Shown in pieces: positions 53,261 to 63,696 of a DNA stretch of 64,000 nucleotides. The notes below the pieces were generated by a model. That model did no database searches. It worked only from the letters and a program-made list of their open reading frames with translations, and was not told the origin of the DNA. How positions within the stretch are numbered: the first letter of the stretch is position 1; every line of letters begins with the position of its first letter. Source of the stretch: Ceratodon purpureus (taxonomy: Eukaryota > Streptophyta > Bryopsida > Pseudoditrichales > Ditrichaceae); the NCBI GenBank assembly GCA_014871385.1, contig CM026426.1, positions 54,239,477 to 54,303,476 on the forward strand, in the 5' to 3' direction. Both the position numbers and the translations under genes were made by a program.

Positions 53261-54013
53261 GTCAAAGTTGATGAGGGCAAGAAGAAAGTGGATAAAAAGG
53301 TAGCACAAGCAAAAGAGGGTTCAGAGAAGAGAAATTTCATTAAAAATGGAATATCTAAGTACATTGAGTACTGGAGAACTGGCATGGCTCAAGATAAGAA
53401 ATATGCACAGGACATGTTACCCTATGTACAGTATTGGGAGCAAATTTTAAAGGAGGTCAATGAGCCACTCCCTGATAATCCTCCCACCTTACAAGAAGGA
53501 TTTTGGCCCATCTCAGACTAGAAACGAGACCACGTCACCGCATTCGATGTAGACGACGATTATATAGGAGATCCGGATATTTGTCCCGGTGATGAGGATG
53601 AAGTGGAGCCTTATCCTTTCAGCGGTCCGCACAATACTAGGCTGAAGTCTTTGTTTAACCCATACCATGACGTGTTACGTGGCGATTGGGTTTTCTGTCA
53701 TCCGAGAAACAAAGACCACCTACCCATTTGGATGAATAGAGCCAAAGAGCCACTCATAATAGAGCCTGGTCCTAATTATAGGACATTCAAAGTTGAATGG
53801 TGGACTCCGATGAAGAGCAAGAAGGAAGGTAAGAAAAAAGTTGTGAGGGAGTGCCGGACAAGACGATGGGAGAGGGAGTTGACTCTTGCGGAGTGGGTGG
53901 AGTGTAAATCCATTGTATACACTCATAGGACCGAGAAAACCACGCATGAGGGTCCTCTAAAGACCCATCTAATATCCGAAGACGTCGCAATTGCAGCTAT
54001 GGCAAACTTCTAA
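53261..54013 (+). pseudogene. C-terminal coding block of gene B
   Basis: One frame of about 250 codons with a single TAG (53519). Blocks: KYIEYWRTGMAQDKKYAQDM, QYWEQILKEVNEPLPDNPPT, DDDYIGDPDICPGDEDEVEP, NPYHDVLRGDWVFCHPRNKD, EPGPNYRTFKVEWWTPMKSK, ELTLAEWVECKSIVYTHRTE, ending ISEDVAIAAMANF. The WV...VEWW pattern suggests a small beta-rich domain. It is in the same frame as the block before the non-coding stretch, so it belongs to the same gene. Confidence 0.55.
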
Positions 54014-55469
54014 TTGAATGGAATTGCGATGAACTGGGATGACTAGAATAAGACTAGTCGGCTATCCACCGACGATTGTGATCTTAGCAGTAGAAGACGT
54101 AGGGTGTGATGGTTATCTATGTTTGCATTATCTATGAACATTATAAACATTGAGATTCCTTCAAACAAGATTTGTACATTATCAAGCAACGATTTGCATA
54201 GACCCAATTTTAATCTTCTATTATGCTTCGTTGTCCTTTTTTTGTTTTGATGCATTCCTTTCCTTTCCTGAGGAGTCGTTGGCTGTCCGCCGATGCTTCT
54301 GACCATACTAGATAAACATCTTGACCATTTTGATTACCTTACGAGCGGTGATTCCGTGATTCTGGTCTACATTGCACGGCCTGTGATTTTTACGATTGAC
54401 AATGTTATATGACTACTAGGGACTAATTGGTTGCCCACCGACGCTTTTCACAATATTGGTAAATCTATAACGCGCTTGGAGAAACTGGGAAAAAAAGTTT
54501 ATCCATTTCATTATATCCTTATCCGAGTACAAGGGTAGTGTTCCACCCTTTACATGTTCCTTAGTATCTAGTACACATCAGAGATGCAACTACTTCTAAA
54601 TTCTCAATAACAATCACTAACCGTGAATTCTAGTACTATCTGATTGTAAAAGGCAGCTCTATTCAAAACGAGTTGAACAATGTCAACACACAGTATTTCT
54701 TTCGATGACGTTGTACATGAAGAAGAGCCTCATGTGCTCGCTAACGTCTATGCACCATGCGGTCCTTCGCATTGGACTTCGCTAGGACAACACTATACCC
54801 ACTGCCGACGGATGAAAGCACAGATCCAAACAACGAATACGACAACTGCGGGCTGGTGTTCATTTTGCACCACTGATCTTGGTCACAGCTATGACTTCTA
54901 ACACCCTCCGAGACATCGTGTGCTTTGTCAATGATGCTAAGCCACCCCGGAGTTGACATCGTGTGCGTTGACACTTCCACTATGTGGCTGAAGTGAACAA
55001 TGCCTTCACTCTCTGACTCCTCTGACGTCAGGGGAAAGGCAATGCCAGAAGCGTCAGAGATCTCAATCAAATCCATAGTGTGAGCAACACTCTAAAACCA
55101 CTCTACACATGGCTGCGAAAGGCGTGCGATGTGCACAAAAACTAGAATGGCTGTGTTGCAACAACGGGCGGTCACCGCCCTAAACCGTGGCCGCAGCTCT
55201 TTGACATCAGCCGGTCTCTCCTGATACTGTGGATATCCCACATTGCTACCCCGCCTCCTCATCACGACGCAGTATTCGCTTTCTTCTAAGTTCTACAGTA
55301 TGCGGCTCGCTAGCAAAACTTGTGGCGCTCAGCACCGACCAAAGAGAGTACTCTACCAATTACTAAAAGCGACAGCTGGAGTTTTTCTACTGAATTGGTG
55401 AAAGTTCTAGTAATCTACTTCTCTAGGTTTTTTGGACGACTACTAGCCAACATGGACCTACCCTCCTTT
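54014..55469. other. Downstream region of gene B
   Basis: Contains hairpin copies at 54057-54442 and two overlapping frames of uncertain value: plus 54680-54901 (ATG, DDVVHEEEPHVLANVYAPCG) and minus 55076-54741 (MDLIEISDASGIAFPLTSEE). Both have coding-like composition, but they overlap on opposite strands and neither matches a family I know. Confidence 0.4.
54057..54442 (-). repeat. Hairpin cluster 3 (reverse orientation)
   Basis: Copies at 54057-54073 (GTCGGCTATCCACCGAC), 54277-54295 (GTTGGCTGTCCGCCGAT) and 54425-54442 (ATTGGTTGCCCACCGAC). All have the TATCC/TGTCC/TGCCC loop, the same orientation as cluster 2. They lie just after the gene B stop. Confidence 0.85.
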
Positions 55470-56097
55470 TTGGCGGCTAGCCGACTAGGTCCCACTCTAG
55501 TTGACAGCAGCTACCTGACGAGGACCTAGTCTATGCTTCCGCGGCTAGCCGACTAGGGCCTACTCTCCTAGTCGGCAGGTAGCCAACTAGGACTAACTTA
55601 ATTTGGACTAACCATATCAAAAAAAACTTAAAGGTATGACAGATATTTACCTAAGAGTAAATAACCCACATTGTTTGCTTATCTTGGTATGCTGTAACTT
55701 TTAAAAAGAGTATTTTGCTTTCCTACCATGCCTAGCGCGTTTGATGGACAACTTACCGTGATTTGTGAAATCAGGAACGGGAAATTTTTTCTTTGAACGC
55801 CATTCTAGGCAAACAATAAAAATCAAACTGGATGGAGAACTTGTTTTTTTTATTAATTTCTAATTCCACATTTTATGACAATTTCTCGTCATTTTTATAT
55901 GCATTTCAAGTTTCACAGGTCAGTTGAGTAAGCAAGAGGATGGCTCTTTTAGTCGGCGGCTAGCCGACTAGATTGCACTTTGAACCTTTTGACCGTGAAT
56001 ACACTTGCGTTATGAAGGAGGAGTGGGAAGTCCTCACACACATATTCTGAAATGAGAGAAGCCTGGCACTGGCATTCACTCGGCGGGCCGCCGAGCG
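55470..56097 (+). repeat. Hairpin cluster 4, GTCGGC-GGCTA-GCCGAC type with longer arms
   Basis: Copies at 55470-55489, about 55540-55558, 55568-55590 (CTAGTCGGCAGGTAGCCAAC, arms extended by CTA), 55950-55970 (TAGTCGGCGGCTAGCCGACT, nearly perfect) and 56079-56097 (CTCGGCGGGCCGCCGAG). A weaker, diverged one lies at about 56219-56240. The loop is mostly GGCTA, in plus orientation. Confidence 0.85.
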
Positions 56098-56239
56098 TCT
56101 TTTCTTCACTCGTTTCACTTCACAGATCTAAATTTTGCAGAGGATGAATTTCCTTTATTTAACATCTCTAGATTTTCAAGGATAGGATTTAGGTTTTCTA
56201 GGATTTATGGTTTTTAGTCAGCCGCCCGGTGAGGAGATC

Positions 56240-57702
56240 GGCTATGATTGTGGGACATGGATGTCCTGATTTGAACATTATATTAAAATTCACTCAAATG
56301 ATTTTATCCCTTGTAAGCGGAATGCATTTTTTCTTAAATATTTTACTTCTTTCTCTTGAAATTTGACCCTAAATACATCAAATGGACGTTTATTGATGAT
56401 GCAAAGTAGTCCGTAATTGAGCATTTTGTCAATAATTACTTAAATATCCCTTATAAATTTATTGTATATTAATTGTTTTAAAATACTTGAATGTTATAAA
56501 TATCAATATAAAAAAATTGACTACAAATATGCTTTAAAATATATAAAACCTGAAAAATTATACATGTGCACTTTTCGAATGCCATGTGCACTTTTATCAA
56601 AACCTATCTTTGTACAAGATTGTATTAGTGTAGTACGGTTGACATGCTACATAGAAAAGAACACTTTTACGTGTGGCCACACATCTCGACAAAATCCACC
56701 ACATAACAATATTAAACTTTGACAGCCACGCAATGTTAAACTTTAATAGTACTATAGTCTTACACTAAAAATGCATCATCCGTCATACATTGATAGACTT
56801 CAGCAACACACAATATACATAAAGACAATGGATGCCGACTAGAGTTGCACTAAAAGACAGACACCGAGTATCACTTCAACATTGATGCAGTAATGCAATA
56901 TTATAGTAGATGAGTGTTATATTAAACGAATAATTTTTATATTACAAATGTGACAATTCTAAACTACAATATAACCATGAATTGTAGGAACATTGCAACA
57001 ATCATAATGAAGAAAAACAATGAGACGAAGAGTACTCATTAAGAAAAACTTATTTCTTCCTTCAAACAATTAATCACAAATACACTCAGTTGCCGTTCTA
57101 GACAATATATGACCATCTTCTCATTGAATGCTTTAATCTATAGAGTGTGATCATCGTGCCCACATCTTCTACAAAGGATCCACGCAGATGAAATTCCATT
57201 GTTCTACTTATGGAAAACCATGAGAGTATACATTGCAAACTGATACAATTATTAAACAAGATATTAGCTTTTGATTTAAGTTATACTTAAATATTCACTA
57301 GAACATGGACATAGTACTGCACAAAAACATTGATAAGCTATTGCAATATTATAGAAGTTGATGTTGAAGAACAATAATGACAATGGTGTACTACAACATT
57401 GACTTGATGTTGCACCATAATGACATAGTGTTGCACTAGAATGCTAAAGTGTCATTGTACAACATAAAGAATGTTGTAGTAGAGCACCGTCACCGTGTTA
57501 GGCTACAACTAACGTAGGGTATTTCATCATAACACTAACATATGATGTTTCAAAATAGCACATACATGTGGTTTGTCTATGTGATATTAAGAGGAGATTG
57601 TTCACTGTAACACTAACATATGATGTAACACAAACATACAGTATATCAATACAACATTAATGTACAATGGTTCAATATAACATTGATAGTGTAACACTTT
57701 AA
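56240..57702. other. AT-rich non-coding DNA with degenerate ACATTGA-rich repeats
   Basis: AT-rich, no gene supported. From about 56760 to 57700 the words AACATTGA, ATGTTGCA and AACACTAACATATGATGT recur irregularly (for example at 57530 and 57607), pointing to an old minisatellite. Confidence 0.5.
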
Positions 57703-58553
57703 CCCCTAAAGTTCTAAGAGAGCCAAAATGGCTTTTTACAATTCTGGTCAGACCACTGTGGGTGCATTCTATTTTTGGATTTTTTGAGACTTTTTTGGGT
57801 GGGAGATATGGACAGTAGCTTTCCAAAAAGTTGCTACACGCAACATGTGGACTCACAGTTCATGAGGTGGAGCGTTTGAAAGATTTCAGCCAAACTTTGG
57901 GCAAGCTCTCAGCCACTGTGAATGCAACAATTTATGCCCAAAACTGCCCAAAACTACCAAAATCTGCCAAAATCTGCCCAAAGACCAAACTTTGAAATTC
58001 CACCAAAAATTGAGTTTTTGATATTTTTCAGAAATTATAATTTATATGTATAGAGAAGGCAGTAGAGCATGTTCCCACCGTTTGGATTTTTAATTTCAAG
58101 AATTTTTCATATGCTATTTTTATTCTCAAAAAACGGCCTTTGTTTGTGAATTTCAGCATACCTCCTAGCGGAACTTGATTTTGTTGGCAACCTTACACAA
58201 CTTTTTTGAATATGATATTTTTTGGAAATGCACCTAACTCACCTAGGAACAAGAATATGGAGAGACTCATTCCATATCTACTTTTATAAATGGTTTTTTT
58301 GGGCCTTCAAAATTCTGCTATCTCATATTTGCGCATGGAAAAAAACTTGTTTTTCAACTTTGAACGCTACGATCTTGTAATTGGTGAGGAATGAGTATGT
58401 GAGATTTGGTGGACATGTAGACATTGAAGTTAGCTACAAGATCTTACGGTTAGATGTACTAAAAAGAACCCCAAGTTTGCAAAATTCACCTTGCTTGAAG
58501 AGGGGCTGTTTTTGAGGCAGTTTCAATGAAAAATACCCACAGAACTTTAGGGG
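57703..58553. mobile_element. 851-bp piggyBac-like MITE (TTAA duplication)
   Basis: Termini CCCCTAAAGTTCT and its exact inverted copy, 13 bp each, are flanked by TTAA at 57699-57702 and 58554-58557. The interior has no open frame of note; words such as CCAAAATCTGCC are repeated. The termini are related to, but distinct from, the CCCTTAAACGTC family elsewhere in the window. Confidence 0.9.
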
Positions 58554-58811
58554 TTAACATTAGCAACCATATCACTTGTAGAGTACTCTCGTATGAAGTC
58601 AATAAAAGTTTTTAATCACAGCAACACAAGATTGCTTGAACTTGAGACAGTGGAACAGTAGAAATACAACTCCGTATAGACACATACCTTTTTTTCATTT
58701 GTGCCAAATGTAGCATCAATTGATATACCACCTCCAATTTCATACCTCATTATCATCACACTGCCAAAGAGTTTGGATGCCAAGAGTGAACGGCATGTTA
58801 TTACAAATTAA

Positions 58812-59227
58812 AGGTGTGTTCACGCTTGGCCTTAGAGGTGGTCTTAAAAGAGGGTTATACATCCTTAAAAAAAAGTGTGTTCGCACCTAGGTTTTTTAGT
58901 AATTACCAATCCTAGATGGATGTACACATAGCACACTTTTAAGAATGGGTATTACCTAACATTTAGGAGGACAAAAAATATTTGAGCGATAGTAGGCAAT
59001 TGTTAAGGAAGCACCAAAATAAGCAATATTCTCTAGTTTTGAACACTAAAGAATGGTCTTAGCTAATGTGGCACTTGATGGGCCATTATGTAATTCCCCT
59101 ACTATTGCTAACACTTTTCCAATCCTCATTGATGACAGCTTTCCTACAAAGAAGGTATTTTTCCCAAAATTGAGGGGAGTTAAATATTTATCCATGGTCT
59201 TTGCAAAGGCCAAGTGCGAACGGGCCT
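58812..59227. mobile_element. 416-bp Harbinger-like MITE (TAA duplication)
   Basis: Ends AGGTGTGTTCACGCTTGGCC and, inverted, AGGCCCGTTCGCACTTGGCC match at 16 of 20 positions. TAA lies on both sides (58809-58811, 59228-59230), the PIF/Harbinger target. The 96-codon frame at 59053-59343 runs across its right end and is not a gene. Confidence 0.85.
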
Positions 59228-59489
59228 TAACTCTCCTAAAACATGCGCTCCTATTTTGCTGTAGTAGAACACTCTTTCCATTTGCTGCCTTTACATGCGC
59301 ACAGACTGTGCATCATTTGGGTGGACCATGTAGGTCTCCATAGCGAACTGTTTTGCCACTTTGCGGATGTCTTAGGTGATTATCATCATATCTCTTGTTA
59401 TCTCTTTCATTGAATCTACAATGACTCAAAGGAAACGCAAATGTGCAGCCATAATTTGCAAAGCAGTACGCGGTTTTCTCAATCCATCT

Positions 59490-59976
59490 ACTCTGAACTT
59501 TCTGACCTCAACCGATAATGAGAGGAATGTGTACATTGCTCTCCTCCCTTTGGCTTGCTGTGGATTACCAAAACCTCTAGATTAAAATGTTTGATTGTAT
59601 GGATTGCAACTTGCATCATGTGGGGAAGAAAAAATGGTTTCTTCACCAACATGAGGCTTGACGTCCTCTCCTGATAGAGCCACCCCACTATTTGTTCGAG
59701 TCCCTCTTCATCTTCTGTTTCTCTACAACATTTGCTGCAGAAGGAATATGACCTTCAACCTTTTGCCTTCGTACATCCATTATCCAGTACTGTAGGATCA
59801 CCATCCGCGGCCGGCGCGTGTAAAGGCAAGGCGCCAGCTCCAGCCAGGGGCGACGGTTCAACATCCACGCTTACTAAATGCAGATAAGAATTGTTGGCAC
59901 TACAAGCATTGGTGACGCCCGTCACGGGAGAAAATAGTAAAAAAGCGCAGTTGGCGACAATAATTCCACTGCTCAT
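59490..59976 (-). CDS. Hypothetical minus-strand coding segment
   Basis: An ATG at 59976 opens a frame (MSSGIIVANCAFLLF, a hydrophobic start that could be a signal or membrane segment) that ends at a TGA at 59755. The same frame then continues open to 59488 (GLEQIVGWLYQERTSSLMLV, LPHMMQVAIHTIKHF). No family recognised. It could be a short host gene, a gene fragment or chance. Confidence 0.25.
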
Positions 59977-61709
59977 AGCTCGAAGGACTGGAGCCAGGGT
60001 TCTGGAGATCGATGAGTGCCGCGGGTCACAAAAGACAATAGGTGGGGCCTCCTCTGGAGTGAATATTGACGACGGTGGTTGGTCCGTTGGTTTGCGATGG
60101 GTCGATGTGTCAATGCTTTGGTCCGACGTGTGAATGCTTCAGTCCAACGTGGACATCGCAGACTCCTTGGACTTTCACATTTTACACTCTTCTGTATCCG
60201 TCGGTTGCTTTCGTTTAGGACCTCACTAAAGGGTTAGATCAACGGTCCGCACCTCGGTCCTCATTTCTTAATATAGATTTCAGGGATGGATTTGCGAAAA
60301 TAACAAGAATGTGGGGTTTCGGGTTTTGTTGGGGTGGGGTGTCAATATCGGTGATTCAGCACATACAAAAAGCATTTCATCTTTACACGTCCACAGGGCG
60401 TTTTATTTTCATGTGTATTAAAAACGATTTGCATTACACAGGGCAATGTGGAATTCCTCTTTCTCAATTCTAGCAGTGCTTCTAGTTTTGATGAGAACAT
60501 TCTATTCCTGTCTGTATGTAATACACTTCGATATCGATGTGCTTAGCTTTCCTCCATGTCCCCGACTAATGGCACATAGGTCTCCTAGTTGTGTTTACTC
60601 GAGTCATACACCTCTTGCGTGACAATTCAGATTATAAAGAACCAAATCAGATTACAAATCACCCTTCTACTTTGAGGATTTGCAAGTAACCTACTACTTA
60701 GCATGAAGACAAGAAAGGGAGAGGATAACTAACCGCAATGACGTTAACAAGCGATGTTTTCCCCGCATTCCGCAGAACTATGAGCGACAACTCCATCTCT
60801 TGCTTGAAAAACAGGCTGCCACAATTCCTCCCCGAATCAGTCAAACTAGCTTATAAATTTCCGCATTGATGCAATTCACTTCGAATCTATTACCCCCTTC
60901 AATCCAAATCACCAACATGGTTCAATTTTGCTACTAGCCAGTCGTATAACCACACTAAAACCCTAAAACATACCCAAATCAGGACACTCCTGGCACGAAA
61001 CAAAAAATTGAGCGTTATCACATAGCTCCGGAGCCAATTGAGAAACGAATCCCACATTCCCATCATCTTCGCAACCCCGAAACTCCTGCTCCAAATTCAC
61101 CGCAATTCCAACACTCCTCAATCCGCGCCACGCTCGATCCTCAACACCTACGTCAACCCTTTCAACTGAAAAACCTACACCAAAATCCCACCGAAACCAA
61201 CAAAATCACATCAAAATCCACAACCAAATAACGACATTAAACCCTAAAGACCACCCAAGATGCAAACACACCCACAACACACGGACAAAACCCCTGAAAA
61301 ACCAATCTGCTCTCCCCCCACAATAATGTTGCACGCACAATTCGTCGCCCTCCCCCACGATACTGCTCGCACGAAATTAAAAAATTCGCGGCCAATACTA
61401 CCAATGCTCTCGGTGCGAACTGAACCACATCGTCCAGGTTTAGGTCCAAAGATGATTTCCGCGTCATCCGATTTACCAGGTAAGTGTGCTAGAGACTTTA
61501 CGCGCAGAAGTTTACTGAAGAGTCACGGAAAACACCGGGCCCATGCACTCAGTCTAACTCAGCTCCGGACCTCGAACCCAATTGGTTCGTGGAGAGCCCG
61601 ATGACGTCAGATCCACCGGAGCAAGCTCGGAATGAACGCTTGGGACTGGCCGCTCAGTGGGAAGCGACAGGTCCCTAAAAAAAATGAGTAACGAACGACA
61701 CCCTTGCTG
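59977..61709. other. Base-balanced region, possible promoter or first exons
   Basis: GC content is higher than in the surroundings. A strong donor-like CAG|GTAAGTGTG occurs on the plus strand at about 61481, after an ATG frame (MISASSDLPG, from about 61451). On the minus strand an ATG frame 61467-61237 reads MTRKSSLDLNLDDVVQFAPR. The two overlap, so at most one is real. A host gene 5' end is possible but not demonstrated. Confidence 0.3.
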
Positions 61710-61916
61710 CTAGTGTGGCTTCAACTTCACCCCACGACGTTTGACCCATATTTGAGTGAGATGACACATAATCGCATCCTTGAAAGAAACCGGTAGTTGC
61801 CTCCAAACGTCATGGTTTGTAGTGGCACACAAATTTACCGCAAGAGATCGTACAGCATCTGTAGGATCTACAGATAATTCTTCATAGGACGGAATATTAT
61901 ATATATTGGCAACGTC
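61710..61916 (-). pseudogene. Coding-like fragment, unknown family
   Basis: 69 codons on the minus strand without a stop until TAG: DVANIYNIPSYEELSVDPTD, AVRSLAVNLCATTNHDVWRQ, LPVSFKDAIMCHLTQIWVKR. Composition is clearly coding-like. There is no ATG start in the open part. With the fragment at 62272-62478 it may derive from one gene broken by a frameshift; I do not recognise the family. Confidence 0.45.
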
Positions 61917-62271
61917 GGAGAGCGCACGTTACATTCCTACCATCTTTCACTATGGGTCACAACCTTAGGCTCTGCAATCATCTTCTTCGCCCTAGGCTTG
62001 CATGGAGGCTTCAACTTAGGATCAACCAATCCAACTCAAGGCTTGTACTCCTGCACAACCCCCTTTGGTAGAACACCATTATCCTCCCCGCCAACAAATG
62101 GTTTATCTTTTAAACTTGTCTCGATTGATTCCTCGTTAACTACTGTGAGCATTTTCCAAGGCACACTCTGCTACTGACGGTTCTCTAAGATGCTTGCAAG
62201 CGCGACATTGAGATCTAGGCCTGGAAGAGGTGGATACCGGTTTTTTCCGTCCAGCATCTTTTCGCATAGTA

Positions 62272-62478
62272 TTAGGTTGTTGGACGACACACGGAATGTC
62301 TTCTAATGTACAAAGGAACTACTTCATTGCATAACTTTGCCCTTTCCTTTGCGCTACTAACAGCCGTCTTTGCATGTAGTTTCTTCCTCACTCCAGTGAC
62401 TGTCAAGACGCATGGCACTACAAGCAACTGTGAAATCCGTGACTCCCGATCTTTAGGTGGGTGTCGTCCTTGACTCAT
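62272..62478 (-). pseudogene. Basic coding-like fragment, unknown family
   Basis: ATG at 62478: MSQGRHPPKDRESRISQLLV, then TGVRKKLHAKTAVSSAKERA, 68 codons, Lys/Arg-rich. It lies upstream of 61710-61916 on the same strand; between them the frames hold CKPRAKKMIAEPKVVTHSER. Possibly an N-terminal nuclear-targeting region of a decayed gene. Confidence 0.4.
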
Positions 62479-63258
62479 CGACCCAGTTAGCGGTGGTTTT
62501 CTCTACTTAGTTGCTGGTTTTTTGGGTTTCAGTGGGCCCTTTTCCGAGCGCAGTGAATCACGTTGCTGCTGTTTTCTGGAGTTAGCCTGGAGTAATCCAC
62601 GTAGGAGTTTCGACCACAAGATCATTCCACGTCGGAAGTGCACGGAGTTTTTCACCGTGGTGTAAACTTTTTTTTTTGGGGGGGGGGGCCATTTTCTTAA
62701 TCACGTCGCAGAGGCGTAGTGCAAAGACATCGGTTTGAGACCTCGATTAAAATGTGTTGCCTACCCTTCTCAAAGGGCCGATAGTTGAAGGAGTTTGTGT
62801 CCACTCGAAACTTCACCACCGCAAGTGTGGTTTGTATCACAAGAACAACTTTGGAAGCTCATTTCAAATTTGCAATTGAAATGTTCATTGTAATTGAAGC
62901 AAAAGGTAGGAGTATTCAATGGTAAATGGTGTATAAAGTAATCATAACATGTTGAATGATACTACACAAATGATTCATTATTTAATCATAATCTTGTAGT
63001 ACACTTCGATGTGATTTCAAAACACTTTACGGTTTTCAAATCGGATCATTTTTGAGTTCACAATGAATTTTCAAACTTTTTGGAAAAACTCTCTCAAAAG
63101 GAAAATTCGTAAGCATGTTGTACCCGACTGTATATTTGTGCTGACTGGTTAATAATACACTGCACTTAATCTCAAAATGGTGGCGAAATGTGAGTCCTCG
63201 TCATCAAAGAACACCTCGTAAAAGTGGTATTTGACGGGAAGTCGGGAGGAACACAATA
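62479..63258. other. Non-coding DNA with a poly-T/poly-G run
   Basis: A T-run followed by a G-run at about 62668-62688. The rest is AT-rich with no open frame of note. Confidence 0.5.
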
Positions 63259-63668
63259 TAAGGTGGAGGCACCTATAACCGACCAGTTAAGAGATTTGCC
63301 ACTAAGTTTGGAGGGAGATTTTTCCTTCAAGGGGAAATAGGTTTAAGGAAGAATGCAACTTTAAATGTCATGTTTACTTCAATATTTAATTTACTATGAA
63401 TTTTGAAAAACATTTTTTTTGTAATACATATAACCGATATGTAGGCCCACCTAAAACCGACCACCATGACACCAAAACTTGATCACTGTGCTACTACCAA
63501 AATATTCCCTTTGATTCCCTTTGATTCCCTTTCTACCAATCATGCTTGATACTTTCTTCTAGATCTCCCAAGATTTTGAACAGTAAGTGGTTGGAAATGG
63601 AGGTCGGAAATGGAGAAGTTTACTGATTAGTTATGGGTGCCTGGTCGGCTATGGGTGCCTCCACCTTA
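63259..63668. mobile_element. 410-bp TIR element (TAAGGTGGAGGCACC ends)
   Basis: The left end TAAGGTGGAGGCACCTATAA (63259-63278, continuing to 63286) and the right end (63641-63668) are inverted repeats over 28 bp with two mismatches. The interior is AT-rich and non-coding. No target duplication is clear, partly because the right end is duplicated next to it. Confidence 0.8.
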
Positions 63669-63696
63669 CCTTCAGGGTGCCTCCACCTTACCTTCA
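63653..63696. repeat. 22-bp tandem duplication of the TIR element end
   Basis: GGGTGCCTCCACCTTACCTT plus CA occurs twice in tandem, at 63653-63674 and 63675-63696. The first copy overlaps the right terminus of the TIR element and its flank. Confidence 0.9.

Larger units (their letters stand above)
49970..54013 (+). pseudogene. Decayed gene with LDN...HEDID module, DUF7869-like (candidate transposon gene B)
   Basis: Plus-strand coding blocks over 4 kb, with one clear intron (51723-51847) and several frame changes. Central block: TLPNVDVCKVAWYIIHGVSK, YHNYKALARSGRVNG. C-terminal block: QSPTEFLCIIPNKMDTSKIA, GDGAYAYCAIALWRGDPNFT, LPKKL, LDNSAKDNKSRFLLAFCSLL (LDN at 52533-52541), NFLIVGHAHEDIDDYYSHL (VGHAHEDID at 52638-52664), LMKAFMGSQ. 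I recognise this as the DUF7869-type module of transposon-associated proteins; Asp residues in LDN and HEDID could be metal ligands of an RNase H-like fold, which is inference. Stops at 50423, 51013, 51214 and 51618, two TAA/TAG in front of LDN, and frameshifts mark decay. Confidence 0.6.

Noticed and set aside
47444-56097. CRISPR array made by the GTCGGC hairpins
   Set aside because: Spacing is irregular (tens to thousands of bases), copies occur in both orientations and inside coding sequence, and the host is eukaryotic.
59053-59343. 96-codon plus-strand frame
   Set aside because: Runs across the right end of the Harbinger-like MITE (ends 59227); a chance frame.
62690-62800. Possible SINE or tRNA promoter (GGTTTGAGACC)
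   Set aside because: No convincing A box at the right distance, no cloverleaf and no poly-A tail.
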